DNA of 34,157 bases from a virus. Made by a program: the position numbers and the translations under genes. The notes below the pieces were generated by a model. It did no database searches. It had not been told where the DNA came from and was given only the letters and a program-made list of their open reading frames with translations. How positions within the stretch are numbered: position 1 is the stretch's first letter; each line of letters opens with the position of its first letter. Below, one piece after another: positions 14,325 through 21,977 of this stretch. The DNA lies in the IMG/VR virus record IMGVR_UViG_3300035633_000127, positions 1 through 34,157 of that record; one strand, written 5' to 3'.

Positions 14325-15166
14325 TGGCTAAAGACTTAACACCGACAAAATACAAGTATACGGACGAACTTATCGAGGGAGTTTATTTCGGAATTATCTC
14401 CGTTAATGATCTCCCGGAGAGTTTATTCGAGTTTACGTATCTTAATTCGATGGGAGGAGTCGTTCTCGGTTACGGGGATGTTTCGGAGGCTGTTTTCAAG
14501 GTCAAGAGATTACGCGATTATAAGTTAAATATGTCGTTTTTCTCGGGCGCGAAAACTTGGCAAGAGGTAAACGAACTCTCTTTGAATATGTTCGACGCAA
14601 ACGGCCAAAAGATCGGGTTTTCGAAGTTTAAAAAAATCGCTCTGGGAATTAACGCGAATTATAACGTTAATTTTCTGAAAACGGAATTAAATACGGGTTT
14701 CGGAGTCGCTCAAGGCGCGCGGCATTGGGACGATATCGAGGAAAACAAAGAACTCCTCCCGATGTTACAATATCAAACGATCGGAGATTCGCACGTCCGC
14801 CCCGAACATGCAAGTTTTGATAATATTATTAAACCGGTCGACTCGGATTTTTGGTCGTCTCACATGCCGCCGAACGATTGGGGCTGTCGATGTACTGTTA
14901 TACAACTTGAAAAGGGAAAGGAGACGGATCTCGACGAACATCTCAAAAAATATAACGCATCCGTCCCGGAGGATCAAAGGGTCGAGAGTCTCGAGAATAC
15001 GTCGAAGATCTTTAAACAGAATCCCGGGAAAACCGATTATATTTATCCGAGTTCGCATCCGTATTATGATATCCCGAAAGAATTCCAAAAGGCCGCCGAG
15101 GATAATTTCGGATTTACGACTCCCTCAAATGAGGAACTTTTAAAACATACGCAAAAAATTAAATAA
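14324..15166 (+). CDS. MuF-like minor head protein
   Basis: 280 residues. The signature is LPMLQYQTIGDSHVRPEHAS ... DFWSSHMPPNDWGCRCTVIQL at residues 145-195. The D-S-H/R-x-R-P-x-H and P-x-x-W-G-C-R-C elements are diagnostic of the Mu gpF/SPP1 gp7 family, minor capsid proteins associated with the portal that are ejected or help assembly. The start overlaps the previous stop (TAATG). No toxin domain is fused, and the C-terminus is short. Confidence 0.88.
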   Translation: MAKDLTPTKYKYTDELIEGVYFGIISVNDLPESLFEFTYLNSMGGVVLGYGDVSEAVFKVKRLRDYKLNMSFFSGAKTWQEVNELSLNMFDANGQKIGFSKFKKIALGINANYNVNFLKTELNTGFGVAQGARHWDDIEENKELLPMLQYQTIGDSHVRPEHASFDNIIKPVDSDFWSSHMPPNDWGCRCTVIQLEKGKETDLDEHLKKYNASVPEDQRVESLENTSKIFKQNPGKTDYIYPSSHPYYDIPKEFQKAAEDNFGFTTPSNEELLKHTQKIK

Positions 15167-15700
15167 ATGGCAAAATTAACCATCGCGGGGAAACTCCCGT
15201 CCGTTGACGATTTCCGAACGTCCGCCCCAAAAAGGGCGACTCTCCTCGGAACCGTTGTTTTTGACGATATAACATTCCCGGCGGGGACGTATATTAATAA
15301 CGACGGAGACGCGGTTAATTATGCCGAATTGATCCTCCTCTCGATACAAGTCGTCGTATCCAAACAAAAGAATATTATCGAGACTCCCGTTTCAGGAGTC
15401 GACGGAACGATCAAAGAATACATTTCGGGAGGCGATTACATGGTCTCAATATCGGGAAAGATAACACAATCCGCGTTAAACGTATTCCCGGCGGACGATA
15501 TCGATAATTTTGTCGAGATTGAGAACATCGACGACTCGATCCCGATCGATTCGAAATTATTAAACGAGTTTTTCAACGTGTTTAACGTTGTAATAAAAAA
15601 GATCTCTTTGTCAACGATCCCCGGATCAATAAACGAGGTCGATATAAATATCGAGGCGGTCTCGGACTTTGAACTCGATTTGAATAACTTTTTATTATGA
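15167..15700 (+). CDS. DUF6046-like phage protein
   Basis: 177 residues. LLGTVVFDDITFPAG ... YAELILLSIQVVVSKQKNIIETPVSGVDGTIKEYISGGDYMVSISG matches a pattern I associate with DUF6046 proteins, found in the structural block of Bacteroidota phages. Beta-rich; probably a virion or tail-attachment component. Immediately follows MuF and overlaps the morphogenesis gene by 4 bases (ATGA). Exact role unknown. Confidence 0.65.
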   Translation: MAKLTIAGKLPSVDDFRTSAPKRATLLGTVVFDDITFPAGTYINNDGDAVNYAELILLSIQVVVSKQKNIIETPVSGVDGTIKEYISGGDYMVSISGKITQSALNVFPADDIDNFVEIENIDDSIPIDSKLLNEFFNVFNVVIKKISLSTIPGSINEVDINIEAVSDFELDLNNFLL

Positions 15701-16110
15701 TAAGACGAAAAGGATCCTTTCGAATAAAGGAAAAAAAGGTAAAATTTACGAGATTTAAAAAGGAGGTTCCGATTATTCTCGCGAACGAGTCTCGTAATCA
15801 TTTCGTCGAGGGTTTCAGGAAAGGAGGAGGACAAACCGACCGATCTCGGGGCGGATGGACTCCCAGAAAATCGAGGAGACAACCCTCTCGAGCGATCCTT
15901 GTCCTCTCCGGGGCTCTCCGGAGGGATATACAAGTTTTATTCTCTCAATGGAGTAAAATAATCGTCGGATCGATTAACCTCCCGTATGCGAGGAGGCATA
16001 ACGAGGGACTCGCGGGAATGCCTCAAAGAGAATTTATCGGAGAGTCGAGATCTCTCAAGAGAAAACATTTAAAAATTATTTTACGTAACCTTGTAATCCG
16101 TTTAAAATGA
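15697..16110 (+). CDS. Phage virion morphogenesis protein (Mu gpG / Phage_tail_S-like)
   Basis: 137 residues, very basic. The core ILVLSGALRRDIQVLF ... YARRHNEGLAGMPQREFIGES (residues 67-112) is the family signature L-x-x-S-G-x-L ... Y-A-x-x-x-x-x-G-x-x-x-x-x-P-x-R-x-F-L/I-G. In P2 and Mu this protein acts at tail completion or head-tail joining. ATGA overlap with the preceding gene. Confidence 0.85.
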   Translation: MIRRKGSFRIKEKKVKFTRFKKEVPIILANESRNHFVEGFRKGGGQTDRSRGGWTPRKSRRQPSRAILVLSGALRRDIQVLFSQWSKIIVGSINLPYARRHNEGLAGMPQREFIGESRSLKRKHLKIILRNLVIRLK

Positions 16111-16724
16111 GATCGATTAAATCGCATTTATATTTATTTGTTAAAACGCTCCTCCTCGGGGGGACGTATACCGATATCGAGGAAAACGATCACGATTTCG
16201 AGGGGCTCCTCGGATCCGACGGCAAACCCGAAATTAAACATTTCGAACCGTATAACTCCGAGTTAACAAATTTTATTAACAAGGAAAATTATCCGGTTCC
16301 GGCCGTATTTTTTGAGTATCCGACCACGGATCCCGAGGTCGAATCGACTCAATTAACGACCTCCGAGACCAATTATCGCCCCAATTTTAAGGATCGAGCA
16401 ACGTTCGCCCTCCATTTAATAACGACCAGAGGAGTAACGTCCGGGAACGTCGAGGACGATTATCTCGATCTCTTGGATCTCGCCTCTCGAGTCGTTAATA
16501 AATTGCGTTTCCGGTCAATCGCCGGGATCGATAATATTATGAAAACAAACGAGACGGAGGACAACGATAACGAGGTTTTAAAAGATTGGATAATCTCATT
16601 TGAGGCCGTCGTCCTCGAATGCGGGGAAACGGATCTCGTCGACGCCAACGATCCCGAGGTTAATCCTTTGGCTCCCGTAGAACAAGAGATCGAAGTAACC
16701 ATATTGCAACCGCCGATAACATAA
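16107..16724 (+). CDS. Tail terminator/completion-like protein (Mu gp37-type by position)
   Basis: 205 residues, overlapping the morphogenesis gene by 4 bases. VPAVFFEYPTTDPEVESTQLT ... ATFALHLITTRG ... LLDLASRVVNKLRF resembles tail terminator proteins: beta strands, a central helix carrying the DLLDLAxxV segment, and an acidic tail. Last gene of the head/neck operon. Called by fold pattern and position. Confidence 0.55.
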   Translation: MRSIKSHLYLFVKTLLLGGTYTDIEENDHDFEGLLGSDGKPEIKHFEPYNSELTNFINKENYPVPAVFFEYPTTDPEVESTQLTTSETNYRPNFKDRATFALHLITTRGVTSGNVEDDYLDLLDLASRVVNKLRFRSIAGIDNIMKTNETEDNDNEVLKDWIISFEAVVLECGETDLVDANDPEVNPLAPVEQEIEVTILQPPIT

Positions 16725-16734
16725 AAACGGGATC

Positions 16735-16752
16735 CGCGTCGATCGGCGCGCC
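16735..16752 (+). repeat. Long-distance inverted repeat, right copy (18 bp)
   Basis: CGCGTCGATCGGCGCGCC is the exact reverse complement of 9791-9808. It lies 10 bases after the stop of the tail-terminator-like gene and 63 bases before the prohead protease ATG. Confidence 0.95.
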
Positions 16753-16764
16753 CTGTTAAATCTA

Positions 16765-16797
16765 AAATTTGACAAAATAAATTAAAAATTGTATTAT
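16765..16797 (+). promoter_or_regulatory. Candidate promoter for the protease-capsid-tail operon
   Basis: A TTTG followed by about 20 A/T-rich bases and TATTATTG (one mismatch to TAnnTTTG), roughly 20 bases before the ATG at 16816. It lies just downstream of the 18-bp inverted repeat copy. Confidence 0.4.
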
Positions 16798-16815
16798 TGA
16801 CCAAAACCCGGAAAA

Positions 16816-18012
16816 ATGGACTTAAAATTCACAAAAATTGTAAACGAGGACGACGGAAAAAAGGTCGTCTCGATGTATATCTTTGGGATAATCGGTTACG
16901 ATGTTATCGGAGAGGAGTTCGCCCGAGAGATTAAATATCTTTACGAGCAATTAAAAATCGATAACCTCGATATTTATATTAACTCTCCCGGAGGATCCGT
17001 TATCTCCGGTTACTCGATAATCTCCTCGATAAGGCTCGCCGAAAAATCGGGAGTCGAAATAACGATGTATAACGTCGGAGTCGCGTACTCCATGGGCGGA
17101 ATAATTCTCGTCTCGGGAAAAAATCGGATCGCTTGGGATTACTCAACGTTAATGATACACGATCCAAGTTTCGATAATAAAGACGACGAGGATCTCTCCG
17201 ATTCAGATCGCAAGTTTTTGCAAGAGATCGGAAACTCTCTCGCCGATATAATCTCCGGAAATACGGGGATCGAAATCGACGAGGTTAAAAATATGATGCG
17301 AGTCGAGACCGTGTTTTCGGCCAAAGAGGCCAAGTCTCGGAACTTTGTCGACTCGATCGAGAAAACAGGCCGTAAAGTCGACCTCGGGAATTGTAAAACG
17401 AATCTCGATAAAATGGTCGCTTTTTCAAATATTTTTTACAATCAAAATAATTTTATTAACGAAAAAATTTTAAAGATGGAAAGAATCGCGAAATTTTTAA
17501 ATCTCTCGCCGGCGGCGTCCGAGGATATGATCCTCGACGAGTTAAAACGCAAGTTTGACGAACTCGAAAAGGCTAAAACGTTGAGAGACGAAAACAAAAC
17601 CTTGACCGAAAAGGTCAAAACTTTGGAGGACAAAATCGTCAAAAACGAGGAGTCCGCCAAAAAAGAAAAGGCGATCGCTCTCGTTAACAAAGCGAAAGAG
17701 GACGGATTAATCCCCGATGAGGAGTCCGTCGTTAACGATTGGGTCGAAAACGCCGTCGAGAACTACGAAAAGACCGAAAGGATCTTGCAGAAAATGAAAC
17801 CCGTTACAACGTCGATTAACAACAAATTTGAAAAATCCGACAAGAAAATGAAAGGAAAAAAAGACGAACTCGTCAATAAATACGAGGAGTTAATCGATAA
17901 TCCCGAGGAGATGGATCGTTTTGCGACCCAGAATCCCGAGGAGTTCGAAAAAATGGAGAACGCTTGGAACGCCGCAAATGAAAAACGCTTTTCGGTCGAG
18001 TTCGAAAAGTAA
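16816..18012 (+). CDS. ClpP-type prohead protease fused to scaffold region
   Basis: 398 residues. Residues 15-185 are a ClpP-like serine protease: INSPGGSVISGYSI (oxyanion strip, about 56-68), AYSMGG with Ser92, LMIHDP with His115, and VFSAKEAKSRNFVDS near the end. The third triad residue (Asp in the family motif R-D-x-F/W-x-S/T-A) aligns with Glu164 here. Residues 210-398 are highly charged and coiled-coil (DELEKAKTLRDENKTLTEKV), ending in a basic-acidic tail, as expected for an internal scaffold released by the protease. Directly precedes the major capsid gene. Confidence 0.85.
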   Translation: MDLKFTKIVNEDDGKKVVSMYIFGIIGYDVIGEEFAREIKYLYEQLKIDNLDIYINSPGGSVISGYSIISSIRLAEKSGVEITMYNVGVAYSMGGIILVSGKNRIAWDYSTLMIHDPSFDNKDDEDLSDSDRKFLQEIGNSLADIISGNTGIEIDEVKNMMRVETVFSAKEAKSRNFVDSIEKTGRKVDLGNCKTNLDKMVAFSNIFYNQNNFINEKILKMERIAKFLNLSPAASEDMILDELKRKFDELEKAKTLRDENKTLTEKVKTLEDKIVKNEESAKKEKAIALVNKAKEDGLIPDEESVVNDWVENAVENYEKTERILQKMKPVTTSINNKFEKSDKKMKGKKDELVNKYEELIDNPEEMDRFATQNPEEFEKMENAWNAANEKRFSVEFEK

Positions 18013-18046
18013 TATTTAATTTATTAATCTTCTAATACTTTAAAAA

Positions 18047-19060
18047 ATGGCAGAAGTTAGAATATCAACTTTCGGGCGAATGCTCGAAAAGGTTTTATTT
18101 CCGGATAACTCGTTCGTTAATAAGTCGTTTAACCGTAACGAGCCGGATAAAAAACAAGTCGAGATCCCTCAATCGACGGGATCCGCGGATCCGATTATCG
18201 GAGGAGTTAACGCGGATTATTATGATCCCGCGAATAACCTCGCGAATGCCGACACCGTGGACGGCGTTCTCCGTGTAAACGATGAGAAAATTTATCCCAT
18301 GGTTATAATGAGACCTCCGAACGCGTTCGTTTTTGAAACGTTGCAAGAGGTCGAGTTATCTTACTCCAAGGCCTCGGAGATCGCAACCGAGGAGGGCGAA
18401 AACATGTTAACAGGGGCGGCAAATTACATGCTGACCGTCTGGGCTCCGACCTTACCGGCGAGGATTATTCCGACGACCGGACTCGACAAGGCCGGAACCG
18501 AGCAAAAAAGAGACACGACCGGGACGACCGGATCCGTCGGAGGATATTCGGGTCTCGTTAAGCGTTTCGCTTATAACGATTTACTCGAATTGAGTAAACA
18601 GATCCGTAAACAAAACATTAAGCGCGGCACGTGGTATGTTATGATGACGGTCGAGATCTGGGACGATATTAAACACATCGACCAAGTTATCGACTTTGAG
18701 AAAACGGGCCAAACGACCAAAATCGAGGAGGGCTTAATCGGCAAATGGGGAAAACTTTATTTCTTAGATCCCCGACAAAACGATCGTTGGGAGGCGAACG
18801 TATTATACGATATAACCGTCCCCGCGACTCCGGTTCCCGTTGCTTACGATGGCGCGTTAAATGCGAATTGCGTCTCGGCGTTAATCGCTTGGAACGATAA
18901 ATACGTCGAGAGAAACCTCGGAGCCCTGAAATTTTTCTCGAGAAAGGGAGATCCTCTTTACATGGGAGATATTTCGAATTGGGGCCGCAGACTCGGCGGA
19001 TCGTCGAAAAGACTCGACGAAAAGGGAGTTATCGCGTTTTACGAGGCTCCGACGACCTAA
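18047..19060 (+). CDS. Major capsid protein
   Basis: 337 residues. Follows the protease/scaffold gene by 34 bases. Contains elements I recall from Bacteroidota Mu-like capsid proteins: YPMVIMRPPNAFVFETLQEV, YSGLVKRFAYNDLLELSKQI, GTWYVMMTVEIWDDIKHID and a C-terminal FFSRKGDPLYMGDISNWGRR. Size fits an HK97-fold subunit. A stem-loop follows in the gap before the next gene, which may partly end transcription and keep capsid mRNA high. Confidence 0.8.
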   Translation: MAEVRISTFGRMLEKVLFPDNSFVNKSFNRNEPDKKQVEIPQSTGSADPIIGGVNADYYDPANNLANADTVDGVLRVNDEKIYPMVIMRPPNAFVFETLQEVELSYSKASEIATEEGENMLTGAANYMLTVWAPTLPARIIPTTGLDKAGTEQKRDTTGTTGSVGGYSGLVKRFAYNDLLELSKQIRKQNIKRGTWYVMMTVEIWDDIKHIDQVIDFEKTGQTTKIEEGLIGKWGKLYFLDPRQNDRWEANVLYDITVPATPVPVAYDGALNANCVSALIAWNDKYVERNLGALKFFSRKGDPLYMGDISNWGRRLGGSSKRLDEKGVIAFYEAPTT

Positions 19061-19089
19061 ACGTCTAAAAACTATTAACCAAGGGAGGG

Positions 19090-19124
19090 AAATCGCGTTA
19101 AAGAGGGCAAAAGCGGGGCGATTT
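19090..19124 (+). terminator. Stem-loop after the capsid gene, possible attenuator
   Basis: AAATCGC pairs perfectly with GCGATTT across a 21-base loop. The downstream sequence is T-rich but not a clean T-run (AATTTATTTATTC). Weak terminator or mRNA processing hairpin. Confidence 0.35.
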
Positions 19125-19157
19125 AATTTATTTATTCATTCTTAAAAATTTTTCAAG

Positions 19158-19481
19158 ATGGAAAGATCATCACAAACCGAATTAAAAAAACGAGCAAAGG
19201 CCTTGTATTTTGGAGAAAACTCCAAGATTAAAAAAATCTTTGTCGACGAGTTCGGTCGTTTTTCTTATACAAAAGAGAATCTCGTCGCAATAAATAAAGG
19301 AAAGGACGTTAAAGTCATTCCCTTAACTCCCGAGGATTGCGCCAAAGTAAGCGCGGGAGATGTAAAAAACCTCTCTAAAGAGATGGCAAAATTACGCGCC
19401 GAAAAGGCCGGAAAATTGCCTCCCAAAACAGAGGACAACAAAAACGAGGGAAAGGGGCCGGACGACAAACCGCCCAAATAA
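19158..19481 (+). CDS. Small head-associated protein, unknown
   Basis: 107 residues. Basic N-terminus, a short globular part (VDEFGRFSYTKENLVAINKG) and a Lys/Pro/Asp-rich disordered tail ending DDKPPK. Lies between the capsid and tail sheath genes, where head-completion or decoration proteins usually sit. No family recognised. Confidence 0.6.
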   Translation: MERSSQTELKKRAKALYFGENSKIKKIFVDEFGRFSYTKENLVAINKGKDVKVIPLTPEDCAKVSAGDVKNLSKEMAKLRAEKAGKLPPKTEDNKNEGKGPDDKPPK

Positions 19482-19528
19482 ACGCCGATTAATTTAACTT
19501 TTATTTTTCACGTTAAAAACTGTTAAAC

Positions 19529-20728
19529 ATGGCATTACAACAAGATATCCGCGTTTATATCGTTGACGGCGGCCTCGGGAGAGAGGCCTCCGGCCGCGAT
19601 TGGTATACGGGGATAATATTTCAAAATTCGGCCCTCCCGAGCGGTTTTACAGCCCTCGAGAGGATTAAACGAATATACTCTCTTGCGTATGCTGAAAGTT
19701 TGGGAATAACCGAGGATCTTTTCCCCGTTGAACATTACCACTTATCCGAGTTTTTCCGATTATCCGACAAGTTCGATAATTCGGTTTGGATTGACGTCGG
19801 TATTTATGATATCGGGACGGGATTATTTGACGGATCCGAAATTCAGTTAATGCAAGATAACGCGAGAGGCGAACTCCGTCAAGTCGGAGTATTTTTACAA
19901 GATCCTTTCGCGACGAGTTTCGTTACCGGGGCCGATACGGTCGCGGAATCATTGAACGCCGACGGTTATCCGACCTCGGTATATTTGGCCGCCGATTTTG
20001 CATCCTTGGCGACGCCGACGGATCTCCGATCGCTTAATAAAAAATGGGTCTCGACGATTATCGCTCAAGACGGAAACGGGGACGGAAACGCCCTCTTTGT
20101 ATCCGAGGGATATTCGATAACGGCTCTTGGGGCGGTGTTGGCCGGAACGGCATTCGCAAAAGTGCATGAGAGAATCGGTTATGTCGGAAAGATTGACTTT
20201 TCAGGAGTTACGGAATTGCAAACGCTTGCGATTTGCGACGGAACTCTCGTCGAGGATCTCGAGGACGTCCAAATCGACCAATTTAATAACTACGGTTATA
20301 CGTTAATGGTCTATCGCAGACGCGACGGATCGTATATTTATACGGATGCGGTTACGGCCTCCGACGGAAATTCCGATTTCAAGGAGCAAAGGTTTAATCG
20401 TACGATGGGAAAATCAAAACGGAGGATCCTCGAGGAATTGGCTCCCTTGCAAAACGCGCCCCTTTACGTTAACGCGAAAACGGGGCAATTAACGGAGCAA
20501 ACGATCCAAGTATTTGACGCGGAAGTCCGAGCGGCCCTCGGTACTCTCGCAACAAATCAAGAGATCTCAATCGATCCCGATACGGGACGGATCCCGAAAA
20601 AATCCGTTTCGATTGATCCGAACCAAAACGTTTTATCTACTAACAAAGTTAACATCGGCGCGAAAATCGTTCCCGTCGGATCGGCGGGCGAAATCGATGT
20701 CGATTTATCATTTGCATTAGCAATTTAA
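19529..20728 (+). CDS. Contractile tail sheath protein (DUF2586-like)
   Basis: 399 residues. VYIVDGGLGREASGRDWYTGIIF at the N-terminus, FRLSDKFDNSVWIDVGIYDI, and a C-terminal NRTMGKSKRRILEELAPLQNAPL ... VNIGAKIVPVGSAGEIDVDLSFAL match the DUF2586 sheath type I recall from Bacteroidota phages and contractile systems. The conserved C-terminal beta strands interlock neighbouring subunits. The following tube gene supports the call, and so the myovirus morphology of the particle. Confidence 0.8.
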   Translation: MALQQDIRVYIVDGGLGREASGRDWYTGIIFQNSALPSGFTALERIKRIYSLAYAESLGITEDLFPVEHYHLSEFFRLSDKFDNSVWIDVGIYDIGTGLFDGSEIQLMQDNARGELRQVGVFLQDPFATSFVTGADTVAESLNADGYPTSVYLAADFASLATPTDLRSLNKKWVSTIIAQDGNGDGNALFVSEGYSITALGAVLAGTAFAKVHERIGYVGKIDFSGVTELQTLAICDGTLVEDLEDVQIDQFNNYGYTLMVYRRRDGSYIYTDAVTASDGNSDFKEQRFNRTMGKSKRRILEELAPLQNAPLYVNAKTGQLTEQTIQVFDAEVRAALGTLATNQEISIDPDTGRIPKKSVSIDPNQNVLSTNKVNIGAKIVPVGSAGEIDVDLSFALAI

Positions 20729-20741
20729 AAACTGTTTAATT

Positions 20742-21173
20742 ATGTCAAAACAAAAAGCTTTAATATTAGGAAAGGCGTACAGTTACAGCGATGCAAAGTT
20801 AACTTTGTATGGTATTGAGATTTTTTCATGTACGCAGATAACCGCAACGGTTACGCAAGAAAAACGGAATAATCCCGGGATGGGAGACAAGGCGGCCTCG
20901 AGAGGTCGAGGGATCAAAAATTACGAGGTCTCGTTCGACTTGTCCGAAAAGGACGTCGAGAGACTCGCGGCCCAATCTCCGACCGAGGATTTAACCGACT
21001 TACCGATGACGACGGGAATTATCCTCCTCGATAACGGGACGGATAAAGTCTCCTTTCAGTTAGTCGCGTTCGAATTCGGTTCGGACGGACTCGAGGGAGC
21101 CGTCGAGGATACGGAATTTAAACGCTCTTTCGGCGGGATTTGCGCCGATATTATTCGAACGAAATTAACTTAA
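20742..21173 (+). CDS. Tail tube protein
   Basis: 143 residues. The gpFII/Hcp-like pattern is a beta barrel with KLTLYGIEIFSCTQITATVTQE, then NNPGMGDKAASRGRGIKNYEVSFDL and a C-terminal strand FGGICADIIRTKL. Follows the sheath gene by 13 bases, the standard sheath-tube order. Confidence 0.75.
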   Translation: MSKQKALILGKAYSYSDAKLTLYGIEIFSCTQITATVTQEKRNNPGMGDKAASRGRGIKNYEVSFDLSEKDVERLAAQSPTEDLTDLPMTTGIILLDNGTDKVSFQLVAFEFGSDGLEGAVEDTEFKRSFGGICADIIRTKLT

Positions 21174-21189
21174 TTTAAAACCCTTTCAA

Positions 21190-21768
21190 ATGGACGAAAA
21201 ACAATTAAATGACAAGAGAGAACAAAAAACGAGTTTATTCGAGACGTTTTTCGAGGAGTTTGTCTCCAAGGACGACAATCTCGCAAAATTCATACTCGAC
21301 GATCGGGCCGAGGATCTTTTAAATAACGCGACTTTTAAAGACGCAAAAAAGGATCCTTTGTTCGATCAATTAATCGAGGATCCGAATTATAAAAAGATCT
21401 CTCATAATATCACGGACGGAGACGGAATCGAGGAGGATCTCGATCTCTCGGATCTTATCCGGGATTTTTACGGAGAGATGAGGTTCGGAGAAAGTAAGAA
21501 AAAATACGATTCGTTTGTCTTTACATGTACCGACGGCGAGCAATGTTTAATCCAACAACCGGACCCGGACGAGATCGACGATTTAATGCAATTCGTTGAA
21601 ATGGTTACGCAAAAAGTCCGCGCGGTTCCGTTTGGGGATTATCTCGTTACTCAGTGTTGGTTATCCGGGGACGATGAGATCCGCAAGGATAAAAAATTAT
21701 ATCATCAAATCGGCATGTCGGGAATGAGGATCGTTAACGTTGCATTTGCACACGTAAAAAAAAATTAA
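21190..21768 (+). CDS. Tail assembly chaperone, short form
   Basis: 192 residues, mostly acidic and helical, between tube and tape measure where the gpG/gpE-type tail chaperone lies. FVFTCTDGEQCLIQQPDPDEIDDLMQFVEMVTQ is the compact core. The reading frame ends at TAA 21766-21768, two codons after an A-AAA-AAA heptamer. The -1 frame stays open for another ~69 codons, giving a longer product. The chaperone coats the tape measure during tail assembly. Confidence 0.75.
   Translation: MDEKQLNDKREQKTSLFETFFEEFVSKDDNLAKFILDDRAEDLLNNATFKDAKKDPLFDQLIEDPNYKKISHNITDGDGIEEDLDLSDLIRDFYGEMRFGESKKKYDSFVFTCTDGEQCLIQQPDPDEIDDLMQFVEMVTQKVRAVPFGDYLVTQCWLSGDDEIRKDKKLYHQIGMSGMRIVNVAFAHVKKN
21756..21762 (+). promoter_or_regulatory. 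Programmed -1 ribosomal frameshift site A AAA AAA
   Basis: Within a run of nine A (21756-21764), the zero frame reads GTA AAA AAA AAT TAA, so the heptamer A-AAA-AAA is in the canonical register. A -1 slip bypasses the TAA and enters a frame open to TAA 21969-21971. Confidence 0.8.
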
Positions 21769-21971
21769 ACGAGGCCGAGTTAAAAAAATACGACGCCAAA
21801 AAACCGGAGGGATTGAGTATTCCGCAATTAAACGCTCTCCTCCGGTTTTATTTTAACATAGATCCCAAAGAGTTAACATTCGAGCAATGGATCCGGGAGG
21901 TCGCTCGATTGGATTTCGCCCTCGATTTTAACGGGCAATATCGCCGCGCAACCGGGCAAATTATAATATAA
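21756..21971 (+). CDS. -1 frameshift extension of the tail assembly chaperone
   Basis: This frame has no ATG but encodes a coherent ~70-residue domain: KKKLNEAELKKYDAKKPEGL, SIPQLNALLRFYFNIDPKEL, TFEQWIREVARLDFALDFNG, ending GQIII. It ends 6 bases before the tape measure start. With the upstream frame it gives a ~260-residue fusion, like gpGT of lambda or E+E' of P2. The composition and codons match the genome (GAG-, TTA-, CGG-rich), so this is translated sequence, not a spacer. Confidence 0.75.
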   Translation, partial: KKKLNEAELKKYDAKKPEGLSIPQLNALLRFYFNIDPKELTFEQWIREVARLDFALDFNGQYRRATGQIII

Positions 21972-21977
21972 AACGTT

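Noticed and set aside
15436-15933. Minus-strand ORF of 165 codons over the DUF6046-like and morphogenesis genes
   Set aside because: Antisense to two recognised genes, no promoter, low-complexity Ser/Phe content.
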